DNA from: Castanea sativa
Taxonomy: Eukaryota > Streptophyta > Magnoliopsida > Fagales > Fagaceae
DNA length: 64,000 nt
Assembly: GCF_040712315.1 (NCBI RefSeq)
Contig: NC_134023.1
Span: 61,090,757-61,154,756, forward strand
Direction of reading: 5' to 3'
In this document: positions 44,832 through 57,205 of the stretch, in pieces
How positions within the stretch are numbered: position 1 is the stretch's first letter
Layout: each line of letters opens with the position of its first letter
Program-made: the position numbers and the translations under genes
Notes under the pieces: generated by a model
Databases searched by the model: none
What the model was told of the DNA's origin: nothing
What the model saw: the letters and a program-made list of their open reading frames with translations, nothing else

Positions 44832-45460
44832 GGAGTGAGTGAGTGAGGGAGTGTGGTTTTGAATGGGATAAAGAAACAGGTTACAAAAGCTTTGTTTACA
44901 TTGTTGGACTTTAAATTTTACTTTTTCCAAATAACATCTCTTTTTTTAATAATTACAAACAAGGTCATCAGAATCAGTGATCACTCAACCAATATTTACT
45001 TGTAATTAGTTTTTTTTTTTTTTTTGTGAAAAATTTACTTGTACGTGAGAATATTCCATTCTTTTTTATTTTTTAAATTAAAAAAATTTAAGCAATGAAT
45101 TTGAATTTAGTTGAAAAACTTAATCAAAATGGTAGTACCATATGGTTGCATTATACTATAGCTACGCAATTAATTACTGAAGAAACTAATCTAAAGCGAT
45201 ATAGTTGCTAATCTTCATTTATTTATTTGAGAATCTTATAGTTGTATAATCTAAGGAAAATTATTCATATTTTTATTATTATTTATAATTATTCATCATA
45301 AACTATGAAACATCTACAATATGCTAGTGTACATAAGTACATTGTAACATTTCATTAAAAAAGTTGGTGTCCATTCCATTGTAACATACAAAAAAAAAAT
45401 GCTGTTAGTGTAATTATGGTAATTATTAACATATATTTATTATGATTGTTATTTATTAGC
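44832..45460. repeat. segment B, UMPS upstream copy and flank
   Basis: Copy of the UMPS upstream region (44840-44970), then sequence matching 18854-19310 and 60190-60410. No gene. Confidence 0.75.
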
Positions 45461-45531
45461 AAAGTGTTATGTCCGTAAGATTTTCATGATAAATCTCATA
45501 AAATTTCTTGTGAAAGTGTTGTGGTTACAAA

Positions 45532-45930
45532 CTCAAAGGTAGACTCACTCTTGAAAATTGGCTTGCAAGGGAAGAGTGTCCAAGAGCTTATAAACACATG
45601 GTTAAGCTTACACTTAACAAATGTGGGACACTAGGATTATAACATACCACCACGCTCCGTAGCCGACGTCCACGGCGGCTCACTCTAGCGACACTGACCT
45701 GTTGGTAGCCCTTTCCCTTTTTGATAGCTCCACTCAACTATCAATAATTTAAATTTAGCCTTTAGGTTGCCTTGATTAATTGGGGTGATGGTTGGCTTTA
45801 ATACCAAATGTTACAAACTCATAGGTAGAACTCAACCTTAAAAACCGGCTTGCAAGGGAGGGTGCTCAAGAGCTTATAAACGCATGGTTAAACTTACATT
45901 TAACTAATGTGGGACACTAGGATCATAACA
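45532..45930 (-). mobile_element. TRIM (terminal-repeat retrotransposon in miniature)
   Basis: Two direct repeats of about 113 and 122 bp (45532-45644 and 45809-45930) flank 164 bases of non-coding sequence. On the minus strand each repeat starts TGTTATRATCCTAGTG and ends GTAAC(A/C). Directly inside the first repeat (minus strand, 45806 downward) is TGGTATTAAAGCC, close to the initiator-Met tRNA primer site TGGTATCAGAGCC. Small size, LTR ends and PBS fit a TRIM. It is absent from segment A. No convincing target duplication. Confidence 0.75.
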
Positions 45931-45965
45931 TACCTTGGAAGTAGCATTTCTCTATTTGTTATATC

Positions 45966-46612
45966 ACATTTTGAATTTATTTTTAGTTTTAAAAAAATTT
46001 AAAAACTCAAATCTGAATCCAATCTCTTTGCCTTGCCAACACCAACAACACCAAACTTATTTCCAGTGAGATCTCTACGCCGGAATGAACAGAGAACTTG
46101 GCAGCTGGTTCGATTAGGGAGGTATTTTTCTTGGAATGGGGTGAGTGGAGGAGTTGTATGGCCTGGGTCGCCAAGAGCTCAAGTGTCAAGGTGAAAAGGC
46201 CGCATTTTCAGACCTGGGTTATAGAGTGGAAGTGCAAACCTTTTGTTATAGTGAAAGTAATCTATCCATTTTACAAGTATGGAAACTACTCACCAAATAA
46301 AATGATTTAATAATGAATTCAATTGAGTACAAATACCATCCCAGGCCATTACACATAAAGAGCAAGTCTACTGGTTGAAAAATGTGATAATTGGAGAAAT
46401 ATAATTTGCATAGAGGTATGTTAATAATGGTTCTACCAAAGCAATTGTTTTTTTTTGGTTTTGAAAATTGCTGCCAAGTTCACTATTCATTGCGGCGCTG
46501 AGATCTCGCTGGAGACCAATCTGGTGCCTTTGGGTGTTGGCAAGGCAGTGAGATTGGGGTTCATATTTGAGTTTATAATTTTTTTTAAAATTAAAAATAA
46601 ATCAAAATATGA
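45966..46612. mobile_element. fold-back MITE with arms of about 140 bp
   Basis: 45966-46105 is the reverse complement of 46470-46612 with moderate divergence ('ccttgccaacacc', 'gagatctc', 'gaacttggcagc' in mirror order). The loop of about 365 bases has no gene. Segment C keeps the right arm (60630-60770) and some of the loop, but the left arm is missing there. Confidence 0.75.
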
Positions 46613-47367
46613 CATGTCCATTATAATAGCTGATGTGGAATCTATTTTTAAGGTTTTATTTAAGAATTAATGACATGGTGTAATTTGAACCATTGAATTT
46701 TAAATGTGAGGTCAATATTAAAAGAACCTTACTTAATAGAGTACTCTAAGAACTCTAGAAGATCTGAATCCGAAAGTATATAGTCTAGTATTATGTGTTT
46801 CTTTTAGAATCTATAATATTAAGCCATTTATTATAATTGTATTTATATATAAAATTATAGATTCAAATGAAGAGTTTAAATATAAAATGCAATTAAAGTT
46901 CAATTAAAAAATTCATATTAAAATAATAATGTGTAAATTTTATGAGGTCTAAAAATCCAAAAATCTATGACGATAAAGTAACCCACAATTTCTTATCATA
47001 ATTTTCCACGTAATAGGCTGTGAGCCTGTGAATGGTGGAGTAAAATTACAATCTTCAAAACCTCATGAAACACAATTCCATGACATCCAATAAATGTCAA
47101 CGCCTTTGGTTTCGCATATATTATAAATTTTCAAATTAAATTTACTTATATTCCTACAATTGAATCTTCGCCGTAATAAGTTTCAAAAAAAAAAAAATAA
47201 ATAAAAGTCTTCACCGTAATAAAGTCAACAAGCCATAGAAATACCTACTTTAAGCCGAAACACAAGCCAACTATCTTTCTTTTTCTTTGGGCCACAAGGC
47301 TATCCCCAACCTTTGCTTGGCGATTATATATGTTGGATAATGACACTATGTTAAAGGACTATAATTC
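46613..47367. repeat. segment B, paralogous to 19340-19920
   Basis: No gene; follows segment A from 'tctaatatcaagccattta' to the 'cctttgcttggcg' motif, then meets the hAT insertion. 46613-46780 also matches 60770-60990 and 61030-61190 in segment C. Confidence 0.7.
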
Positions 47368-47623
47368 TAGGGATGTCAATTCCGGTTAGCGTTTCTAATT
47401 CGTGTCGTGTCGAGGTAGGGGTATTCGACTAAATGGCTCAACCCAAACCCGACTTATTTAATAATCATGTCATAATTTTTCAACCCTAACCTGATCTGTT
47501 AATAAGGCGGGTTGACCTGACCCAACCCACTTGATACGCTTAATAAGTGGGTCGTGTTGAGTTGACACGAATGTAACACAATTAATATCAATCTGCATAA
47601 TATTAAATATAACATCTATCTAG

Positions 47624-47662
<39 letters not shown>

Positions 47663-48016
47663 CATTCAAAAAGTAGTGCATACACTTCAAGTCTTCAACC
47701 CACATTCAAAATAATATAATTCAACAAAAATATAACATCTATCTAGAAATAAGTTCTTTACATTCCAAAAAAAAATGCATACACTTCAACCTAAAATCAA
47801 AATAACATAGTTTAACAAAAATAAAATAACATAGTTCAACAAAAATATAATATCCTCAAAACTTGCCAATTGCTAAGTATCAATATTGAAAAAGTTGGAG
47901 TAAACAATAGACTAATCTTGACTATGACTACGATTATCATCTATAGATTCTTTCTTGATGTCCAAATTCATAACATCTCCAACAAGCTCATCCAATTTCA
48001 TTTGTGCAATTCTATG

Positions 48017-48065
<49 letters not shown>

Positions 48066-48626
48066 TATTAGTAGTTACAAAATATGATCATACCTCATCA
48101 GTTTTACAAGAACTAAAAAATAATAATGTAAGAGTAATAATAACTAATGAAACAAATAAGATTACTTTTTCTCTCCATACAACCAATCTCTAGTGCAAAC
48201 CAATTATAAGAAGGTTTAGATATTTAGGATTTGAATGGTTTAGGGATTTAGGGGTTTGTAAAGTTACAATTTCCAATAATATCCTTTGTAAGTTTTTGTA
48301 ATTACTCACTTTTCTTTTTAAATTTAAAATATAGGTCGGATATAAAAGGTATTTGACAAATTTATAAAAAAATAAATATTTATTTGTTATATGAGTTAAA
48401 CGGGTGGAAAAAATGGGTCATTTTGAATTGACACTAAGAAATTGGCGTGTCAAATATTTCTATTGCAGGTTACGTGGGTTGACCCGCTTATGATACGTTT
48501 CTTATCGTGTTGCTTTCGGGTTGATCCATTTATGACCTAAACCCGCTAAGGGCCAACCTTAACCTGCAAAAATCCGTGTTGGGTTCGTGTCGTGTTCGCG
48601 GGTTGGGTCGAACATTGACACCCCTT
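47368..48626. mobile_element. hAT-type non-autonomous element, 8-bp TSD
   Basis: 1259 bp with short inverted ends TAGGGATGTCAAT and (reverse complement) AAGGGGTGTCAAT, flanked by TATAATTC at 47360-47367 and 48627-48634. The 8-bp duplication is diagnostic of hAT. The paralogous site in segment A (34738-34750) is empty. No transposase ORF. The interior has two (TA)n tracts (47627-47659, 48019-48062) and a repeated 'atataacatctatctagaaat' motif. Confidence 0.88.
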
Positions 48627-48634
48627 TATAATTC

Positions 48635-49351
48635 CTCGTGTAACCCACTGAAAAAATGGAAACATGGTTAAGGCTAACTGAAAGCTTTAAATGCAACTCA
48701 TTTTGAATTTAATTTAATTGTATCTTCTTCTTTCTCTTGTTTTTTTTTTCTTTTTTTTTCTTTTGTTTGTTTTGATGGAAAATTCTTGTAAAGATAATTC
48801 TTTGTGTTTTCTAGTGTTTGGTAGCATTAGAAAGAAGGAGTGAAATGAAAAATATTTTTGGTCAACAGAAAAATTGTAGCTTATTTTTAGAAATTGTTTT
48901 CCACTTAATTTGTTTGGAAAACAACAAAATGTAAGCTAAATAAGAAAAGTTAAGAGATAATTTTTTCAACTCATTTAAAGTTGCTACCAAACATAGGAAA
49001 ATGAAATAGTTTTATATAAACATTTTTTTTAATGGAAAAATGACTCATTTTCTAGAAAATATTACAGTTGAAACAAACAGTTTTGGTTGAAAAAAAGGAA
49101 GAGCACCCTTTAAAAAGCGATAATTTTGGTTGTCATTTTCTTATAGACCCATTACTTTTTCTCCACTATTTACAGTCTGCCGTATAGATAGTTGTGGCAA
49201 GAATTGTGCATTTTATTTTTGTTATCAGATTTTTTGAAAAGAGGTTGACATTTGATATTCTACTATTTTTGACATATATTACTTGCTAGTTCTCCTTTTA
49301 TCAATTAGTAACCGAATCAAAGGTCAAATAGTATTAAATTTTCCTTGCTTC
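48635..49351. repeat. segment B spacer
   Basis: 48640-48710 matches 34760-34810; 49285-49356 ('aaccgaatcaaaggtcaaat') matches 19988-20033. No gene seen. Confidence 0.6.
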
Positions 49352-49356
49352 GTTAG

Positions 49357-52300
49357 TGTTAACGTATATATAGTATTGTGGACTTAGCCCAACTAGATTA
49401 CTTACTTGAATAGCATACATTGTACTATACTCTTACTTGTACTACAATCATATTTACTTGTACTACACTCATATGCCTCTCATTTCAGCTGAGTCCTAGT
49501 CTTTTGGATTCACTATCAACCTCTCACCCACTGAACTACAGGAGATCATAGCTCTGGCTGTTCGTATGGCTGGTAATGCATCTCTTTCCACTGCTCTCTT
49601 AGTTTTACTCGGTAAGTCTCAAACTTGGCTTTTTGATTTTGCCTGTTGCAATCATATGACACCTCACTTGTCCTTATTCTCCAAACTTGACTCTACACCA
49701 CATCCCCTAAATATTCACATAGCTGATGGTTCTAATGCGTGGGAATCGTCTAGGTTTTGTTTCAACCTCCAACCTCTCTATTCCTGGGGTCTTCCATGTC
49801 CCTGACCTATCCTATAATTTGTGTTCTATGGGACAATTAGCTAAACTAGGTTATCGCCTTATTTTTGATTATTCTGGGTGTATTGTGCAGGATTTGAGGA
49901 CGGGACAAGAGCTTGAGACCGGCCCTAGAGTTGGGCGTATGTTTCTCGTGGACAATCTTCATCTTCCACCTATTGCTCAGGTGTCTGTTGCTGCTGCTGC
50001 CGTTGCGGTGTCTTCCTTACCCTCTCTCTCACTATGGCACTCTCGTCTTGGTCATGCACCCTCTTCTCGGGTACAACAGTTAGCTTCTAAGGGTCTGTTA
50101 GGTTCTGTGTCCAAAGACAATTTTGATTGTACTTCATGCCAGTTAGGAAACAGCCAGCTTTACCTTTTAATAATAGTGATTCTATTTCTAATAGTGTTTT
50201 TGAGTTAATTCATTCTGATGTTTGGGGACCTTCTCCTGTTGCTAGTATTGGTAGATCTCGTTATTTTGTTGTTTTTATCAATGATTATTCTCGTTACAGT
50301 TGGATCTTTTCTATGAAATCTCGTTCTGAAATTTTGCTAATATACAGTAACTTTGCAAAAATGGTTGAAACCCAATTCTCCAAACGAATCAAAATTTTTC
50401 ATTCTAATAATGCTCTTGAATATACTCAATATGCTTTTCAAGCTCTGTTACACTCCTATGGCACTGTACATCATCTAACTTGTCTAGATACCTTTTAGCA
50501 AAATGGTCGAGCTGAACGAAAACTTCGTCATATTCTTGACACTGTTCGTGCTCTTCTTCTTTCTGCCAAAGTTCCTCCCCCATTTTGGGGTGAAGCTGCT
50601 CTTCATGTTGTTCACACTATTAACCACATTCCAAGCACTGTCATCCATAATCAAACTCAGTATGAGCACCTTTTTGGGTCACCCCTGACTATCATCACCT
50701 TCGCTCATTTGAATCTGCTTGTTTCATTCTTCTTCAGCCTCATTAGCACAACAAACTTGAGCCTCGATCTAGACTTTGCTGTTTCCTTGGTTATGGAGAA
50801 ACACAAAAGGGGTATCGATGTTATGATCTTGTCTCTCATCGTCTTCATGTTTCTCGTAATGTTGTCTTTTGGGAACACCGCTTGTTTATTGAAATCTCTC
50901 ATTTTCGTTCTTCCCTAACTATCTCATCTATACTCGAAGTCTTTCTAGAGGAGTCTCATGTTCCTTCTCCAAATCCTCTTGATCCTCTTTTGGACTTCTC
51001 TATTCAACCTTCAGATCTTTTTGATGCTCATTCTGGACAGGTCAAAGATGAACAGGTTGATGATGAGCTACCCTAACTTGAGCCTGGGTCCCTTGCTCTT
51101 GCTCTGCCTGAAGATCCTCCATAAGACCTTTCACCTCCATAAGACATTCCACCTCGTCACTCAACCCGGGTAAGATCCATTCCTACATATTTACTTGATT
51201 ATCATTGTTACACTACCCTTGCTACACTCCACGAGCCTTAAACCTATCGTGAGGCCTCCACTGACCCTTTATGGCAAATTGCAATGAAAGAGGAACTTGA
51301 TGCATTAACCAAAAACCATACTTGGGACCTGGTTACTCTTCTTCCTGGACAGTTTGTGGTTGGTTGTAAGTGGATCTATAAGATTAAAACTCGCTCAGAT
51401 GGGTCCATTGAGCGCTATAAGGCTCGTCTTGTTGCAAAAGGTTTTACACAAGAGTATGAGATTGATTATGAAGAGACCTTTGCTTCAGTTGCTAGCATCT
51501 CATCTGTTCGTGCCCTCCTGGCTGTTGCTGCTGCTAGAAAATGAGATCTTTTTCAGATGGATATTAAAAATGTATTCCTTAATGGGGATTTGAGTGAAGA
51601 AGTTTACATGCAACTTCCTCCAGGTCTCTCTATTGAATCAAACAAGGTTTGTTGCCTTCGACATGCATTGTATGGTCTTAAACAAGCTCCATGAGCTTGG
51701 TTTGCAAAATTTAACTCTACCATCTTTCGCTTGGGTTACACTGCCAGTCCTTATGATGCTGCCTTATTTCTTCGTTGCATTGATAAAGGCACCATTTTAC
51801 TTCTCCTCTGTGTGGATGATATGATCATAACTGGTGATGACCTTAGTGGCATACAAGAACTCAAGGATTTTCTCAATCAGCAGTTTGAGATGAAAGATCT
51901 TGGACACCTTAGCTATTTCTTGGGTCTTGAAATCACTCGTTCCTCAGATGGTCTTTATATTACTCAAGCCAAGTATGCCTCTGACCTTTTGTCTTGTGCT
52001 GGACTCACTGACAGCAAGACTGTTGACACCCCAGTTGAGCTTAATGCGCATCTGACTCCCTCGGGGGGGGAGGGGGGAAACCATTGTCTAATCATTCTCT
52101 TTACAAATGATTGGTTGGCAGGCTAGTCTATCTCACAGTTACTCGTCCAGACATTTCCTATGCTGTTCATCAACTCAGCCAGTATTTGTCTGCTCCACGG
52201 TCGACTCACTATGCTGCTGTTCTGCGCATTCTTCAATACTTGAAGGGCACTCTCTTCCATGGCCTTTTCTACTCAGCTTAGTATCCTCTTGTACTCCGTG

Positions 52301-52973
52301 CATTCTCTGATGTTGATTGGGCAGGAGATCCCACTGATTGTAGGTCCACCACTGGCTATTGTTTTCTCCTTGGCTCTTCCTTGATTTCCTGGCGAAGTAA
52401 GAAACAAACCTTTGTGGCCCGCTCCAGTACTAAAGCAGAATATCGTGCTTTTGCTGATGCCACATCTGAGTTTCTTTGGTTACGATGGTTTCTTAAGGAC
52501 TTAGGTGTGTCTACGTCCTCTGCTACTCCTCTTTATTGTGATAATCAGAGTGCCATTCACATTGCTCACAATGATGTCTTCCATGAACGGACTAAACATA
52601 TCGAGATTGATTGTCATTTTATCCGTTACCATCTTGTTCATGGTGCTCTCAAGCTCTTCTCCGTCTCCTCCAAAGATCAACTTGCAGACATCTTCACCAA
52701 GTCCCATCCTAAGGGACGTCTTCGTGATTTAGTTGACAACCTCAAGCTGGTCTCACATCCACCTTGAGGTTGAGGGGGGTTGTTAACGTATGTATAGTAT
52801 TGTGGGCTTGACCCAACTAGATTACTTACTTGTATAGCACACATTGTACTATACTCTTACTTGTACTACACTCATATTTACTTGTACTGCACTCATATGC
52901 CTCCTATATAAAGGCACTCATGTATATTGTTTTAGTGAGAAATACAAGACTATTGAATTCAGTATTTCTAACA
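49357..52973 (+). mobile_element. Ty1/copia retrotransposon, decayed
   Basis: Flanked by GTTAG at 49352-49356 and 52974-52978; the paralogue at about 20033 is empty. The 3' LTR is 52781-52973 (193 bp, TGTTAACG..TTCTAACA), preceded by a purine-rich tract (52765-52780). The 5' LTR is cut after 123 bases (49357-49479); the rest of it, the primer site and nearly all of gag are deleted. About nine differences in the shared 123 LTR bases, so it is older than the Tat element. Confidence 0.92.
49500..52767 (+). pseudogene. Ty1/copia pol remnant (PR, GAG-pre-integrase, IN, RT, RNase H)
   Basis: Fragments in several frames, in copia order. Protease remnant WLFDFACCNHMT (about 49630-49665), where the D-S-G active site is changed to D-F-A. 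GAG-pre-integrase finger LWHSRLGHA..CTSCQLG (about 50035-50150). Integrase core ELIHSDVWGPSP and, after a TAG at 50496, NGRAERK. RT with WDLVTLLPGQ, VGCKWIYKIKTRSDG, ARLVAKGFTQ and the catalytic YVDD-type motif CVDDMIITGDD (about 51812-51845). RNase H with SSTKAEYRA and a final QLADIFTKSHP. At least seven stops or frameshifts. Not functional. Confidence 0.92.
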
Positions 52974-52978
52974 GTTAG

Positions 52979-54629
52979 AAATGCTACGTGCACAAGAATT
53001 CCAGAAACATTTTCTCTTGATTATTCAATTATGTAATTAATAGTTCTTTACTCTTTTCAGTTTTTAAGCTTGGATCCTTTAATCTCCATGACTCGAACAA
53101 AAGATAGTTTGCTCTGTTGCTGCGGCCAAAAATGATGATTTAGGATGGTAATTGTTAAAGATATTAAGGCCTAAGTCCAATCCTAATTGGTTACAGTTAT
53201 GGTCGAATTTCAATCTAATTGTCGAATTAAGCCCAATTATTTACATTATTAGTCAATTGACATTACCATGGATATAAAACATGGTAGCAAAACCCCACAC
53301 AATCAAATCACAGTCACAAGAAAGCCGGAAATGTTGGTGGAGAAAAAAACCCAAAACCAGGAAAAAAACTCACTGGAGTCTATAGCACTAATGATCTACT
53401 TATTAAGAATAGTAGCAATATTTATCACTTACAAAACCCTCTAAGCTAAGTAATGACTGTGCTTAATCTCCCCAATCTTACAAGCAACAAATTCCCCAAA
53501 TCTTCTGCAAGTTGAGACACCAACCACTCCGATCAAGTCTCTTGAAGATTTGAGATTGCTTCATTGATTCTTAGACACCAGCAACACTCAAGAACTCACA
53601 AGGGGGTTCAATGTGTGTGTGGTTTAGAATCTCCTCTCAAGTATTATGGAATTTTGGAGAGGGAGAAGGTAGAGACTAGCGAGAACAAGGAAATTTTCTC
53701 TAGGGTTTTTGGTTTCCATCTAACTCTTCAATATGGGAATTCTAGGTGAAAATTTGTGGGATGCAAGGGTTATATCAAATTCAGATGGTTCTAAATCAAG
53801 TATTGTAGAGAAGGGATAACAATTTTCTCCTAGGTCTTGCAATTTCACTTGATCTATGAGGCAAAATTGATATCCAACTAATTTTTGAAAACTTGAACTC
53901 ACGTGACAAGTCGCTTGACACTTGAACTAATTTTCCAATAAGAGTGAAAGAGAAAGTTAGGCTCTGAGTGAGTGAGTGAAGCGTTGGTCGTTGTTTATGT
54001 GAAATGTTGTGAAGTAATGAGTGAATAAGGTTTGATATTTGAGTCAATTAGCTGTGTTTGCTTCTCAAGACTTTTAATTTTATTATTTTTCCAATTTACA
54101 CCCTTATTTTTTTTTATAATTATAAACATGGTCATCCCTGTACCAAAACATTACTTCCATTTGAAAATATTTCATCCATTTTTTTTAATCCATTTGAAGA
54201 AATAAAAAAATAGATTGAAAAGAATTTCAGCAAAAATATTTTATTCATCCTTGTTAAGGTTGTAAATGAACAAAGTTGTTCATAAAAGCTTGTTACAAAG
54301 CTCTAACATTGAGGGAGTTAGAGTGTGCGGTTTGACATTTGAGTGGGAAACTGAAACAAAGCTTTGTTTACTTCGCAGGACATTTAATTTTGAATTTTCC
54401 AATTAACACCCTTATTTTTTTTTAATAATTATAAACTAGGTCATCGGTGAAGTGATCACTCTACCAAATACATAAGTTAAATTTATAATGGAATTTCTTA
54501 AAGTGATCACTCAATTGAAAATTGTATTTGAGAATATTCCATTCCTTATTCTTTTTTTAAGCCAATTCAAAATTTTATTTAAACAAAGTAAATTATAGAT
54601 TGAATAGGATTTTATTTAGAAAATTTCAT
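52979..54629. repeat. segment B after the copia insertion
   Basis: 52979-53300 matches 20034-20350. 53300-54000 is an extra block absent from segment A, without a recognisable gene. Two UMPS-upstream copies follow (54030-54130 and 54310-54440), then sequence matching 21660-21850. Confidence 0.65.
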
Positions 54630-54802
54630 ACATATTTTTCAATAGGTATATGATAGATTTTCAACTTATGATTCCGCTTTATGATGATTACACTTTATCA
54701 TTAGGCCAAAACATTAATTGATTTTTATGTAGATTGGGTTTGAACCCCAATTTTTTTCTTTAACTATAAAAACCTTTACCAGTTGAGCTAATGAAATTGA
54801 CT
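54630..54802 (-). mobile_element. tRNA-derived SINE (paralogue of 21848-22015)
   Basis: Minus strand A box TAGCTCAACTGGTAA (54790-54776) and B box GGTTCAAACCC (54746-54736), followed by 'gcctaatgataaagtgtaat'. Same location as in segment A, so it was present before the duplication. Confidence 0.7.
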
Positions 54803-55149
54803 CTCCATTCGGATTGAAACTTTAGTATAAAAATATGCCATAATATAGGCGACAATTGTTTTTTTTTTTTTGGTTACTTTTAAGTTTCAATAAGTGTATA
54901 GAATAAAGAAGAATAATGAATTGGAGGCCATAGTGATTATGGCATCCATTACCATCTACTTTAATTAAGCTTTTTTGCTCAAGCCCAACACTACCTTTCT
55001 TTTTCTTTTGACAAGAAAGGTAGCCCACCATGGCGATTCACTCTGTTTGTTTCGATGTAAAATATTTGCAGTGGTAAAATATTTTACATGTAAAATATTT
55101 GCAGGAAAATATTTTCATTTTACAGTGTTTGGTAGTGTACATGAAAATG
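54803..55149. repeat. end of segment B
   Basis: 54830-55030 matches 34440-34700. 55040-55130 is an inverted-repeat-rich stretch ('aaaatattt' words). No gene. Confidence 0.55.
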
Positions 55150-55389
55150 TTGTGTATTCCTAATGCTGAGACCATCAAAGTTGTCATGCACCTTCCTATA
55201 GCTATCCCTAATGCTTCTAGGTAATCCCTTCCAAGTCATCTTCCTCCCATTTCCACCAACCTCTAGGTTGTAGTTGTAATTCTTTGCTTCATTATTATCA
55301 CCCATAAATTGTGCTATGTAGATAGGAGCCATCCCGAGTTGGAAAGCTTCGAACTGTAGATAATAGTATTGATCAAAGCAACTGAAGAC
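55150..55389 (-). pseudogene. SINAT-type E3 ligase, last-exon fragment (segment C)
   Basis: Minus strand, starting at an acceptor-like TTTCTAG (55396-55390). Encodes FEAFQLGMAPIYIA, then QFMGDNNEAKNYNYN and GGNGRKMTWKGLPRSIRDS, a SEVEN IN ABSENTIA C-terminal domain. Compared with segment B it lacks two codons after IA (AFLRFMG region) and has no stop in the shared part, but it ends after about 75 codons where homology stops. No promoter or upstream exons. Confidence 0.75.
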
Positions 55390-55775
55390 CTAGAAATATT
55401 AGAGAAATTCAATGATTAGTTACTACCCCAATTTTTCCAATAAATGAAAGGATTAACTGAGCTATATGGATAAATGTAGCATATAACATACTACGAAAAC
55501 ATGTAGCCACTCCACCATCAACATTTGATAACACACCCTAATGTGGTGGAGACTATAAACCAATATTAAAAGTTGTCTTTAACATATTAGCATTTTGAGT
55601 TATCAAGCTCAATACTTGAAAGCTGCACTACTTACATAAACAATGGGTCTACAGGACAAAGACACAAGTATGTCATCCTAATAGAGGCAAAACTATAGGA
55701 AAACATCATATGTGTGGGTTTTATGACAGTTCTATAACTAAATTGAGTTATTTTTTTTTTTTTCCATATATGATT
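55390..55775. repeat. segment C spacer
   Basis: Colinear with 39456-39615 and 42172-42370; the 2.5-kb solo LTR of segment B is absent (empty site 55549-55565). No gene. Confidence 0.65.
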
Positions 55776-55780
55776 GTATT

Positions 55781-56864
55781 TGTAAAGTTGTGATATACAA
55801 CTATATTTTATGTTGGCTTTATTCTATAACAAAAAGTGTTATAATTGCATTAATTTTGTTCCTTGAATTTTGTGGGATTTTATTGTATTGGGGTTAGTAC
55901 TAAGTTGGTGAAGAATCGAGCATGAAATGAAGATCAGTGCAATTTCGCGACTAGCTCGCAAGAAGTTCGCGAGTCAAGGTTCCTGCGAAAAGGGCATGTG
56001 AGAAGCACATGTTGGAAGCTAAAGAGTCAAGTGCCAGCTGCATTTCGTGAGTGCTTTGTGAGACAGGCTATCTCGCAAGGTATCTGCGAAACTCTTTGCC
56101 TAAAGGATTTTTAGTGTAACTTTCTTACCCTTCATCTATACTATATATACCCTTATTACCCATAAAAGCAAGAGATTCTATTCAGAGAGAAAAGCCCTAG
56201 ATAGGTTTTCTACAACATAACACACTCATCTTTTAGAGAGGGAGCTACTCATTCTTAGTTAGAAATCATTGTAGCCTCTTCTTCTTCCCTCTCTCATTAT
56301 CATACCTTGAGAGGAGATTTGTACCCAAACACAACTTACACATTTTCAAAGTGTAGAGAGTGTTTTGGAGCTTGAGAAGCTTTGGGGATTTGCCAAAAGA
56401 AGTCGGTGAGGCCTGGCAGATGCAATCGGGCATATTGCGGGATCCAAAAAGCAGGTGAAGACAAGACTCCGAGAAGTCCGTCGGTAGTAGGAGCTTGGAA
56501 GGCTCAAGTACATTGGGTAGACTAGGTTTGGAGGGTCTTTTGTTATTTGTGTACTTCAACTTATTCACTAGTGGATCAATTTCAACTTGGAGGGTCCTAG
56601 AGAGATTTTTCACCGAGTTCTTTGGTTTCCTTTTCGATAACACATCTTGGTGTTATTTTGTATTTTCATCTCTCTTCCCTACTCTTAAGCTTTTCTTCTA
56701 TTGTTGATAATAGATGAATATGACTTAGGGTAGTGTTATTGGTTGTTTGTGCTCATTTACTCTTGTTTCGCACTTAGTTTAAGTTAGAGTAAAGCAATCT
56801 AGCCGTAATTTTTAATTGGGGGCTTGAACAAGCTCTTGTGTATTTACACAAATTCGAGCTTTCA
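55781..56864 (+). mobile_element. solo LTR, 1084 bp, with GTATT target duplication
   Basis: Starts TGTAAAGTTG, ends GAGCTTTCA, flanked by GTATT at 55776-55780 and 56865-56869. Segment B lacks it (about 42372-42393). Repeated 'tcgcgac / ttcgcgag / tctcgcaag' words and a TATATATA box (about 56143-56150) give it LTR structure. Its small ORFs (for example 56266-56643 minus) are not recognisable. Probably a Ty1/copia LTR, but internal sequence would be needed to be sure. Confidence 0.82.
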
Positions 56865-56869
56865 GTATT

Positions 56870-57158
56870 TTTTTAATCATCAAGCTTGTTGATTATATGA
56901 TCCCAGTTCCTAAAAATAGGTCCACAAAGTACTGATATAAGTATTTCATCTGATTTTAGCTGAAACAATGGATCAAACCCCTCAGAGGATAATGAAATTC
57001 TATATCCACACTAACTAGTGGATACAGATGCATCAAACATAATTCTTCTATTGACATTGTACCAAGAGAAACACATTACCACTGGTAAAGCATAAGCAAG
57101 CAAAGAACTATAAAGAAGACAATGAGATAAGGACAAGTAAGAACTATAAGTGTGAGAT

Positions 57159-57205
<47 letters not shown>

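Noticed and set aside
44325..44930. 201-codon frame as an alternative functional OPRT
   Set aside because: It reads through the (GA)n tract upstream of the ATG and is frameshifted before the PRPP-binding motif; the rest of the enzyme is missing.
46098..46310. 70-codon frame
   Set aside because: Begins in the left arm of the fold-back MITE and has no recognisable motif.
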